Source: Aplectana chamaeleonis (taxonomy: Eukaryota > Nematoda > Chromadorea > Rhabditida > Cosmocercidae). Taken from it: DNA of 64,000 nucleotides. The position numbers and the translations under genes were made by a program. Below, one piece after another: positions 43,230 to 54,200 of the stretch. Within the stretch, counting starts at the first letter, position 1. Each line of letters starts with the position of its first letter. The notes beneath the pieces were generated by a model that saw only the letters and a list, made by a program, of their open reading frames with translations, was not told the origin of the DNA and ran no database searches. The stretch spans positions 124,001 to 188,000 of the forward strand of contig JAPDOI010001347.1 of the NCBI GenBank assembly GCA_029168955.1, given 5' to 3'.

Positions 43230-43390
43230 AGGTTTTTCATGCACTCTCCTATGTCTCTGTTTTGTGAATAAACTTGTATGACCATTTCTTGAAACCAGAA
43301 GCAAAGTTCCGAAACTAACGAAAGAAAGCGTGAGGCTAATATGCAAATGAACAGCATATTACAGACGTGATGAATATGTGTTAACCTGTT
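43230..43390 (+). repeat. Dispersed repeat R1, copy 2 (right part)
   Basis: Continuation of the copy that starts near 42103 and was split by the 1.08-kb element: CACTCTCCTATGTCTC, GTGAATAAACTTGTATGACC, GGCTAATATGCA. Matches 14633-14760. Confidence 0.7.
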
Positions 43391-44960
43391 CAGTGACTAT
43401 ATCGAAAAAAAAGTCTTCATAGTCTTTTCCCTACTTTTTTTCAGGGTCGCCTTCAAGCCTTGCCCCTAAACCTGTTCAGCCCTATATCGGAATTTGGTCG
43501 CGCACTCGAGAAACGGGGCGTAAGCGGCTTCGCCCTTAGAAAGAAGACGCTAACGAGTTTCTGAGTATTTTCCCATTTAATGATCGGTTTTTAAAAATTG
43601 CTGAAAAAAAGTTCAAACTACTCGTCGTTGAGAGCCATAGTTGTACCTCCACAGAACTTATTATTGAATGAGCATTTCGCTCCATCAAGAATTCTTGCAA
43701 ATGTTATCTAGCCCAGGAATGGTTCGAATGCCCAGTTAACTTCTCCAAGGTTTTCCTCTGTTTAAAAACTTATTTGAAAAATATTGGCTCACCAATCTTT
43801 AACGATCTGAAAAGAAGACTGATCACGAAAAAACTGTTTTTTTTTCGCCCTCCCACATTTTCGAGACAGTTTTTGTAAACAAATCATCTGTGTCTATTTA
43901 CAGAGCAAGTTTCTCTTCCGAGATTTCAGCATATGGTCCAAATGTCAGCAGCATCATTATGAGCTCTACCGAAATTCCGAGCAACGGAAAGCAAAACTAA
44001 AAATATTTGAATTGAGCAATAGCTCTCACATGATCTCTCACTCACCTTATTTTTGTTGCTGGTGTAATGTAGATTTGGTGCTGCAGTAGCTTATAACCCC
44101 CGCATTGTCTGTCTTTTTTCACTTTGTTGTTTTTTCCTCTTTGTTGTTTCGTAAATGAGTAGCTGAATGGCAACGTAATTACGTGCCCCTACTGTGCTGT
44201 TTTGTCTGAATTCTAAGGATTTTTTAATCATCTAAGTACGCACCGGACAAAATCACTGCTGCTGGCCTGACACAAGTACGTAAGTTAAGTGCGCCAGAAC
44301 GGGGCTACCGCGATCTCACTCGAGTTGGCTCTAAATTTTTCTAAGTTTACACTCCACCTTCGCTACATCTTGACAACCGGTGGTGCTGTTTTCCTGCTTT
44401 GTAGTCCAGGCAGATTCACAACTGCTGAACCCTGGAGAAGGACGGTGTGTGAATGAAGACACAACGCTCTCCTTTTCTTTTATATTCTACTCTTTATCTA
44501 TTGAGTATCATCAATTTTGTTTACGAAAGCCGAATGAGGGCTGTATAACATCATTCCTGAGATTTCTGGCGCACTTAACCTACGTTCTTGTCTGGCCTGA
44601 CTGCTTTCTCCTTCCTCGGAAATCGCCCTAGGTGCGTATCAGTTTATAGAGGCTCTTGAGATACAGAGCCCGCTCGGGTATGGATATTCAGTACCGCGCT
44701 TAGGCGGTAGTAGATCTTATTGACGTCAAAAGGGTCTGCAGTACTGGTGAGATATAAGAAAACCGACATATGAATCAATTCATCATACATATTAACTACA
44801 TTTCAATAGAAGCACGGTTTACAGCGAATATTTCGTTGGCACCTCAGCTGCTAATTTATAACTGATTTTTTCCGTTGTCTAGCCAATGATGGTGTATTAT
44901 AGCTGTATTTTTTCTTTAAAGATTTTATTCTTATTCGCTACAATTAATGAAATAAAAATA
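43391..44960. other. Unannotated stretch
   Basis: No repeat or gene recognised. The 83-codon frame at 44380-44631 has no identifiable features. Confidence 0.35.
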
Positions 44961-44964
44961 AATT

Positions 44965-46610
44965 TTGGCAGCTTTCATGTGTTGTTCGAAAATTGGTGAT
45001 GCTTATATTAACATGAACATTGCACAACCCTACCTCATCAGTGAACGTCCCATGCACAAATACCATCAACCCGTAACCAACAACACAGACCATCGCCGAA
45101 CAAGCTCTCGCCCAATCCACGCCATCTTCATCAACAAAGCCCAACGACTCCAGGCAGAACAACGATATTCATCAACCAAGCCAGGAAACGGACAACAATT
45201 CCCACGCTATTCGTGAAAATGTATTTTCACGAAATGGACGAGTTGGGGAACAAGCTAGTAAAGGAGTGCAAACCACCAGCAGCTTGCATCCCAGAATCCT
45301 CGTCCGACGACAAAGTTTCTGAGCACGAAGGATCATGCGTCTTCTTGGACGTTAAATACCCGCCTCCACCCAAACCAAAAAATAAATCATCGACTCCTAT
45401 CTAAAATCGGCAGCGTTCTCCAACCGCCTCCGAAAAACGACGCCGAGTCCGAGATCGACACAATTCTGGACTGCCAGCAAAGAATGAGGAGACCCCATGT
45501 CCAACTGGAAATGGGAATTTTTGCAAAACCAAAGAATGAAAGCCGAGCTCGCCGACGAAGAAGACCGCGACTCGGAACCCGATGAATTGGAAATTGAATT
45601 TCTTGTATTAAATCGAACGGCAGCCATCCCCACACCAAACCATTGTGTCTATGATACAAAACCTCTAAAAATTTTCCGATAGAATCCTATGGCAATGGCC
45701 ACAGAAACGTTACATGGAGCATCCCCACATCACCTGCGAGTACTATCGAAAACAGTACAAAACCGACTCGGGCTGTTGATTAAAAAAAAAATATTGTCCT
45801 GAATCCTGATGATTTTGTTGTTACCTCCATTATACTAAATTACTTGAATATGTTCTTCTTCTCTTTGATCCTTATTTGTGTATCAGTAGAGTTCCGTCTA
45901 AAATCTCCGGTTTTTCATAAGAATCTTATACCTTTTTCAGCGCATGTCAACTCAACGAATTGGCTCCCTTTGATACCGTCACAGCTATTTCTCGAGCTCA
46001 TCGTACTCTAGCATCGAAGATACTGATTGATTTACATGCGAAGTCTCAAGCTCACTCGAATCAGAGAAAGCCGTACTCAAGCCAGAATTTTCAGCGACCA
46101 AGAAACCATCACTCAAACATTGAAACAAAAACGCTCGAAGACAAACACCGTACCCCCAATTCCGACCTGAACTTCTCCCTGCGCCATCCGCAGACTGGTT
46201 CGAACCGTCAATCCGCCCTGTTGACCTTTTCGCGACACTCTACAACCCACACCTAGACGTGCCGGAGCATACCTACAACCCTTCTGCTCTGCATTTCAAT
46301 CAAAAAACACATTTACCCCTCCAAAAGCTAAAAACACACCACCAGCACCTATAAAGGCACCACCACCTATCAATAAGATGAAACTCCCTCACCTCAGACA
46401 ACAGCCCCCAGCCTCGTGACCGCCAGCAGAACCCAACCTCTTTCTGGCGACAATGCTACCTTTGCAACAGGAAACACCATTACCTCAGCTATTGCGACTC
46501 CTTCTCCTTAGCCTTCAGAATACAAGTCCACAAACTTTACATAAGGTGTGCTGGAGGCCATGAATATTTGACGTGCACAAGCAACTCACCGTGCGTAAAA
46601 TGCTAAGGGA
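44965..46610 (+). pseudogene. Acidic Gag-type gene region, diverged copy 2
   Basis: Matches copy 1 in order: 45010-45190 corresponds to 22550-22670; 45213-45780 to 24366-25060 (KLVKECKPPAACIPESSSDD, MSNWKWEFLQNQRMKAELAD); 45800-46130 to 25110-25420, including a run ending TTTTTCAG before GCATGTCAACTC that looks like an intron acceptor; 46320-46610 to the proline-rich part and the knuckles (CYLCNRKHHYLSYC). The 1.7-kb capsid ORF segment of copy 1 is missing. Several stops and slips. Two copies with conserved motif order but substantial divergence point to an old repeat family. Confidence 0.6.
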
Positions 46611-46624
46611 AGGATTTTTCCATC

Positions 46625-46755
46625 TACTCTCTCCTATGTCTCTTTTTTGTGAATAAAACTGTGTGGCTATTCCTTGGAAACAGAAGCAGGGTTTCGAAAC
46701 TTACGGAAGAAAGCGTGAAGCTGATATGCCCAGGACCAGCATATTATAAGCCTTA
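46625..46755 (+). repeat. Dispersed repeat R1, copy 3
   Basis: CTCTCCTATGTCTC, GTGAATAAAACTGTGTGG, GAAAGCGTGAAGCTGATATG: the 3' part of R1 directly after the Gag-type copy 2. Confidence 0.65.
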
Positions 46756-46759
46756 CGAC

Positions 46760-47735
46760 CACCATATGTGCTGAACTATAGTGGTCGTGTGCTGGAACTG
46801 AGATGCTTCCGAAGAGCTGCAAGGAAATACCTACCGACTTGTAGCTGTTTAGCGTCGAACATGCGGTATTCGCAACATAACATTCGTAGTTTCGCATGAA
46901 TTACTACTGTTCCTCATGCACCGGATACAAGTTTGAAGAGTAGAAATTTTTGACTCTGTATGAAAACTACAGCGACGCGATTTCAATGCATGCCAGCGAA
47001 CAAATTAGGGTAATTAGGGTAAAAATTAAGAGGCAATTTAAGCAATTTCGGCAGCAAAAACGAAGAGAAAAGTTTATAACGCTAGCTGTAAAGACTTAAC
47101 AACAATTAGAAATTGGATAAACGGAACTTCAATGTCAGAAAGCGTGAAATGAACTTTTGAGAGATCAAAAAAAAGCAGGAAAAAGAATTGGTAGTGTGTT
47201 TCATGATGTATCTTTCCACCGTGAATAATTTGCCTAATATCTAACTAGAGCAGCAAAACAAACATCCGCCTCCAAATCTTAAACCACAACTACGCTCCAG
47301 CGACGAAAATATCGAGTAGCATTTCTAAGAGAAAAAAAACTCAAGCTAAACTCCTAATCCATTGTTACAACGAGAAATGTCACAGGGTTTTTCTTCTCCC
47401 GCCAAAACGCATTCCGAACGTGCCTCGGCCGAAATTACAGTGCGGCTCGCATAACCCCTCCTGTCTGAATGCTTGACTTCCAGCGAAATTACTTCTAAAC
47501 GACTTCTCCAATCTACTAAATATTTATTGATTATATCTAATCATCTAGTACTATTTCCGTATATTGTTCTTCATTGCCAACTATTGACGCCCTGCCATAT
47601 GATTTTCTGAACCTCTCGAAATGACATCATTAACGTTCCTGTCAGGTTTATCAGAAAAGGACGACAACACAACTTGTTCACTACCATCTATCGATGCATT
47701 ACAGTGCTTTTTTCCAGAAACACCTTAGCCGATTC
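46760..47735. other. Unannotated AT-rich stretch
   Basis: No supported feature. Confidence 0.35.
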
Positions 47736-47981
47736 TCCTTTAACGTTTGATTTTTACTAACAACATTATTTCCATCCGACCAGTACCCAAAATGATGTTT
47801 TCGAAAAAGATCGGTTTATAGATTTTGTTTCGTTTTTGAATTTCGATTTGGATTTCCACTTGCATCTTGCGTATTGCAAAGGAGCTATAGCTTGTTGTTA
47901 GAAACTGAGATTGTTTCCGCTCCGAGAGCCGCTTCAATATTTTTGAGGAGTTCTGTTCTATTTACTATCTATTGAAAATTC

Positions 47982-48495
47982 TCAGTACTTCTTCCATTTT
48001 CTACTCCCTCCGAAATATTGAAGTTCTCTTTCACGATGCCCTCTAGTACCTACTTCTGCAAAAAGGTATTGAGTTACATATTGGCAATCGAGTTCTAGTA
48101 GTCTTTTCTCTGCTTTTCTAATTGAATCTGAGGAGGTACTAGTAAGTAATTCTTCCGCTCTCTCTTTTCCCGTAATTACCCAATTGTGCTTCAAGAGGGC
48201 TACCGGAACCGCTTTCCATTTTTCTCATTTCAAGTTCCCTATTAAATTTAGCATGATATGGCCGTACATTCTCTATTGCGAAACCCAACTTCTTTCGCGA
48301 TTTCTGATGTACTAGGCTTTTTTTCTGTGGGAAACTATTGCAATTAAATTTCTGTTGCAAGGAAATGCCAAAGGCTTCTAAATTTTTCCGCTTCTTAATA
48401 TGCTGTGCGAAGATATTCGGCTGCCAGGCTACCTGTTGCTTCACCACTTTCGGGGTGGAGGTTGGCTCGAGTCCAGACGCTGACACCGAATCCAT
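47982..48495 (-). CDS. Unknown ORF pair with a TATA-box promoter
   Basis: On the minus strand a TATATAAG (48536-48529) lies 34 nt before an ATG at 48495. The frame from there is open for 118 codons (SASGLEPTSTPKVVKQQVAW, KKRKNLEAFGISLQQKF, KLGFAIENVRPYHAKFNREL). A second frame overlaps its end and continues to 47982 (HNWVITGKERAEELLTSTSS, then RKAEKRLLELDCQYVTQYLF). A frameshift or a spliced join would connect them; no clear splice pair was seen. Further downstream 47937-47740 is open in a lysine-rich frame. The family is not recognised. The tight TATA-to-ATG arrangement resembles retroelements and also the nearby satellite monomers. Confidence 0.35.
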
Positions 48496-48528
48496 GTCGT
48501 TTACTGTGACGAGTGGGTTCCGTCTCGG

Positions 48529-48536
48529 CTTATATA
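48529..48536 (-). promoter_or_regulatory. TATA box of the 48.5-kb ORF
   Basis: TATATAAG on the minus strand, 34 nt upstream of the ATG, in a locally GC-richer context. Confidence 0.4.
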
Positions 48537-48648
48537 CAGGCTGCGATCATTACAGTGAGCTGCCATCTCATGGGATAAAAAGCATTTTCCTCATTATTCT
48601 CAATTATGCGGTTATGTTTTGATAGACATGCGTGCCATATCTCTCTCA

Positions 48649-49735
48649 CAAGGGAAGTATAAAAAGCGTAGGTCGGATCTGCCAAAACGACTAGTATGGT
48701 TAGTATCTCTTCTGGCTCAATAGTAAAAATGCGCAGTATCCCGCCCCGAGCCGCTGGTTCAAAAAGGTTATGAACATTTTTTAAGCCTCGCGAAAAGGCA
48801 AGGGTACCTCCTACCCATCAGGCATTTTTTTTGGAGCTTCAAAAAATTTTCTCGGATTTGGCTCGAAAGTTGTATATAGGGTAATCTAGGGTGGAGAACA
48901 CGAATCTGGAGTCCATTTGTCGGAATTTTGAGGTTTACTGTAGGTTACGGTAGGTAACATGTCGTTTAGGGGTCAAAACCCACCGTAGTATTTTGAAAAT
49001 CAACAAACGGACGTTAAGTTCGTATTCTCCTACCCGAATAACCCCCGTTTACAAATTTTGAGTAAAATCTGAGATTTTGACCAAACTACCATATACCCAC
49101 CGTAATCTACCGTAATCTGCAAAAAATCGATAAACGGACTCCAGCTTCGTGGTGAGCACTCCCAATAACCCTCAGCAAATGATTTTGGCACACATCCATA
49201 GTAGAATACCGGAAATCTCGAAAGTGGCGTTTTTCCCTCGAAATTTTCCCCGGTTGGAAAGCTTTAAACAAAATTAGCCGAAAACTTTGAAAAATCGACT
49301 AATAAACCAAAGAATCGTGAACAGCGCCCCAAAAAACCTACCTGGGAGAATTTTAAGTCACATCTGGAACATTTTTCTGAAGCGCTTCCAGAGCCCTCAG
49401 TTGGTAGAAATAATCGCCCAACCGAAAATCCGTACAAGTTCAAAACGCTGTCAGTCTGGACAAAGTACGGAAAATGTGCCTTCACCCAAACTTTGCTCAG
49501 GGGGGTAGTTTTTGGCGCTGAACACATTTATGAGATCCGTTTCCGGATTTTCCGAAGACCAACGCGATTTTCGGAAGGTACAAAATGCACAAACAATGAG
49601 ATTTTCAAGCCTGCAACTTCTTGGAACCTGCGGCTCGGGGCGGGATACTGCGCAGCTTTACTATTGAGCCACAAGAGATACTAACGACACTAGTCGTTTT
49701 GGCAGGTCAGACCTACGCTTTGTATACTTCCCTTG
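48649..49735. mobile_element. 1.08-kb long-TIR element, copy 2
   Basis: Same termini and interior as copy 1 at 42149-43227, in the same orientation; 1087 bp. Flanks read TCTCA before and TCTGG after, so a TA duplication is not preserved. ORFs at its right end running into 50181 read across the terminus and are not genes. Confidence 0.85.
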
Positions 49736-49739
49736 TCTG

Positions 49740-50360
49740 GATCGCTCTCCCAGGTGACTCACCTAATCTCGTTATCTGGAATCTTACCTCGCCGAGATTT
49801 TCATTGTTTATATTTTCTCCAAATATTCTCCGTTCTCTTCTCGAGAAAATTTTTATTGCCACGTATGAACTCTTCATGGCAAAACACGTCCATCCGCAAG
49901 GGATTATGGGCGAATCATTCCTCTTCTTCCTGGATACTTCACCTTACCCTGATGCGACCTCTTGTCAATACGAGCGCTCCACTTGGCAGAACTTACTACC
50001 AGCGCTCCACTTGGCAAAAACTCAATACGAAGGTTTCACCTCACATCGAATCATATTCCACGGGTTTATCAAAATACGATGCGTTCTTGGGAATTCCGTA
50101 GCTGATTCAGCTCAGTTTTTTTTTAAATTTCAATCGTGCCTAACTCCTATCTTTTTAAATATCTCCTTGTTAGTCAATTAGTTTTCGTATGATATCCCCG
50201 CTTGGCTTTGATAATTCGCAGAAACGAAGCCGTTTCGAATAAGGGTAATATTGAAAAACCACCGTAAGGCGGGGGGGGGGTCGCTGTGCGTAGTGAGATA
50301 GAGTCCGAACCCTTATGGGACCGCAAGTTTATCGGGTCACCTCTGGACGGCGATCGGGCG
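49740..50360. other. Flank with a small duplication and a G run
   Basis: A 15-bp block, AGCGCTCCACTTGGC, occurs at about 49974 and 50001. A run of 10-11 G's lies near 50271-50280. Confidence 0.5.
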
Positions 50361-50369
50361 CTTGAAGGC

Positions 50370-50790
50370 CCGGATCATACTACATGGCAATGTGTGAGAA
50401 AAAGCAGTTTCGATCAATCGCGGCGACACTGAGCCTTCGAGGGAATCCACTGTTTTGACGAGCAAAACAGCATATGGTTGAGTGAAATGGGATGATGTAA
50501 ACATTCGGGAGCGGTTGACACATCTCGGGAATTTTGAAAAAATGCATATCGCCGCGATGACATCGGCGACGCTCTCCGATGAGCGACATTGTGATAAAAT
50601 CGCGGCGATGTGCAGATTTGCTGAAAATTCGGCAATGCGGTCAAAAACAGAAGTGTCGACCATTATTGGATGAATATCTCATCATTTAAATCCGCGAACT
50701 GCCTTTGTGCGTCGATTCCTTCCAAAGCGCAATATCACCGCGATTGATCAATACCGCTAATTTTCTCGCATCGCTGTGACGGAGGTATGA
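50370..50790. mobile_element. Probable MITE with imperfect TIRs (GGATCATAC family)
   Basis: GGCCCGGATCATACT at the left and GTATGATCCCAGTC at the right are near-inverse, followed inward by matching GATCAATCGCGG and CCGCGATTGATC. A central hairpin (CATATCGCCGCGATG against CGCGGCGATGTG) lies near 50545-50612. GAA flanks both ends. Termini recall the 115 and 34469 elements. No coding content. Confidence 0.5.
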
Positions 50791-51221
50791 TCCCAGTCGA
50801 AGCCAGTCGCGCGATTTTATCCCTTGCCGCTCGCCACAACAAATTTTACAGGATCAGAATATATGATTTTCTGATTCTGACATGTATCTAATGAGAGTGA
50901 TGACCTTGGTTCTCCATATTTTCCATATTCGCAATTTCGCGATTTCGACCCTTTCAGAATATTGCACTCGATTTTTTCTAACAAACGTGTTCATTGCTTC
51001 TATACTTCCAGCAATTTTTCTACCCATTTTCCTGAGTTTTTCTGGTGTTTGTAAGGCAGAAAAATACATATCAGAAACATATATTGTGTATAAAACAAAC
51101 TACGTTATTTTGCTATTCGCCTAAGTTGCTTGGATCTTACAAATTACTTTTTTAATAAGTGGTGCCGAGGCTTTTCGAACGGCCGATACGCTTTTCGGGG
51201 TGAAAAAGTTACACATAAGAG

Positions 51222-54200
51222 TCTGACAGCTGTTCCGCGCTATATAAGCAGCCTCAGCCTTCACTCCTCACCCATGCAGGGTAATAAGCAAGCAGATTCT
51301 TCTAAACCGACTGAGATAACTTTAAAAACTACAAAACAAAACTAACAAAATTAACGAGACAACTTAACATACTGAAGTTCCTTCATGACAGAAGCCAACA
51401 AACATAAGCAAGCTTGGTATTTACCAGTCTAAGACCGAGCCTTCTACGATCGACGAAAATCGACGTTCAGAATCGCCGCTCATCCTGCAAATTTTCACAC
51501 TCTGACAGCTGTTCGGCAGTATATAGACAGCCTCAGTCTTCACTCCTCATCCATGCAGAGTGATAACCAAGCAGATTCTTCCAAACCTACTGAGTTTACC
51601 TCCAAAGCTACAAAACAAAAACTAACGAGACAACTTAACATACTTAAGATCCTTCATGACGAAGACAACAAACATAAGCAAGCTTTGTATTTACGAGTCT
51701 ACGACCGAGCCTTCTACGATCGACGAAAATCGACGTTCAGAATCGCCGCTCATCCTGCAAATTTTCACACTCTGACAGCTGGTCGGCAGTATATAGACAG
51801 CCTCAGTTTTCACTTCTCACCCATGCAGAGTGATAACCAGGCAGATTCTTTCAAACCTACTGAGTTTACCTCCAAAGCTACAAAACAAAACTAACGAGAC
51901 AACTTAACATACTTAAGATCCTTCATGACGAAGACAACAAACATAAGCAAGCTTTGTATTTACGAGTCTACGACCGAGCCTTCTACGATCGACGAAAGTC
52001 GACGTTCAGAATCGCCGCTCATCCTGCAAATTTTCACACTCTGACAGCTGTTCGGCAGTATATAGACAGCCTCAGTTTTCACTTCTCACCCATGCAGAGT
52101 GATAACCAGGCAGATTCTTTCAAACCTACTGAGTTTACCTCCAAAGCTACAAAACAAAAACTAACGAGACAACTTAACATACTTAAGATCCTTCATGACG
52201 AAGACAACAAACATAACCAAGCTTTGTATTTACGAGTCTACGACCGAGCCTTCTACGATCGACGAAAATCGATGTTCAGAATCGCCGCCCATCCTGCAAA
52301 TTTTCACACTCTAACAGCTGTTCGGCAGTATATAGGCAGCCTCAGTTTTCACTCCTCATCCATGCAAGGTGATAACAAGCAGATTCTTCTAAACCTACTG
52401 AGTTTACCTCCAAAGCTACAAAACAAAAACTAACGAGACAACTTAACATACTGAAGATCATTCATGACGAAGACAACAAATATAAGCAAGCTTTGTATTT
52501 ACGAGTCTACGACCGAGCCTTCTACGATCGACGAAAATCGACGTTCAGAATCGCCGCCCAGCCTGCCAATTCTCACACTCTGACAGCTGTTCGGCACTAT
52601 GTATATAGGCAGCCTCAGTTTTCACTCTTCATCCATGCAGAGTGATAATCAAGCAGATTCTTCCAAACCTACTGAGTTTACCTCCAAAGCTACAAAACAA
52701 AAACTAACGAGACAACTTAACATACTGAAGATCCTTCATGACGAAGCCAACAAGTATAAACAAGCTTGGTATTTACGAGTCTACGACCGAACCTACTACG
52801 GTCGACGAAAATCGACGTTCAGAATCGCCGCCCATGCTGCAAATTTTCACACTCTGACAGCTGTTCGGCAGTATATAGACAGCCTCAGTTTTCACTTCTC
52901 ACCCATGTAGAGTGATAACCAGGCAGATTCTTCAAACCTACTGAGTTTACCTCCAAAGCTACAAAACAAAAACTAACGAGACAACTTAACATACTGAAGA
53001 TCCTTCATGACGAAGCCAACAAGTATAAACAAGCTTGGTATTTACGAGTCTACGACCGAGCCTACTACGATCGACGAAAATCAACGTTCCAGAATCGCCG
53101 CCCATTCTGCAAATTTTCACACTCTGACAGCTGTTCGGCAGTATATAGACAGCCTCAGTTTTCACTTCTCACCCATGTAGAGTGATAACCAGGCAGATTC
53201 TTCCAAACCTACTGAGTTTACCTCCAAAGCTACAAAACAAAAACTAACGAGACAACTTAACATACTTAAGATCCTTCATGACGAAGACAACAAACATAAG
53301 CAAGCTTTGTATTTACGAGTCTACGACCGAGCCTTCTACGATCGACGAAAATCGACGTTCAGAATCGCCGCCCATCCTGCAAATTTTCACACTCTAACAG
53401 CTGTTCGGCAGTATATAGGCAGCCTCAGTTTTCACTCCTCATCCATGCAAGGTGATAACCAAGCAGATTCTTCTAAACCTACTGAGTTTACCTACAAAGC
53501 TACATAACAAAAACTAACGAGACAACTTAACATACTGAAGATCCTTCATGACGAAGACAACAAATATAAGCAAGCTTTGTATACACGAGTCTACGACCGA
53601 GCCTTCTACGATCGACGAAAATCGACGTTCAGAATCGCCGCCCATGCTGCAAATTTTCACACTCTGACAGCTGTTCGGCAGTATATAGACAGCCTCAGTT
53701 TTCACTTCTCACCCATGCAGAGTGATAACCAGGCAGATTCTTCAAACCTACTGAGTTTACCTCCAAAGCTACAAAACAAAAACTAACGAGACAACTTAAC
53801 ATACTGAAGATCCTTCATGACGAAGCCAACAAGTATAAACAAGCTTGGTATTTACGAGTCTACGACCGAGCCTACTACGGTCGACGAAAATCGACGTTCA
53901 GAATCGCCGCCAATGCTGCAAATTTTCACACTCTGACAGCTGTTCGGCAGTATATAGACAGCCTCAGTTTTCACTTCTCACCCATGCAGAGTGATAACCA
54001 GGCAGATTCTTCAAACCTACTGAGTTTACCTCCAAAGCTACAAAACAAAAACTAACGAGACAACTTAACATACTGAAGATCCTTCATGACGAAGCCAACA
54101 AGTATAAACAAGCTTGGTATTTACGAGTCTCCGACCGAGCCTACTACGATCGACGAAAATCGACGTTCAGAATCGCCGCCCATGCTGCAAATTTTCACTC

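Noticed and set aside
49621..50181. 186-codon plus-strand ORF
   Set aside because: It starts inside the terminal repeat of the 48.6-kb element and has no recognisable domain.
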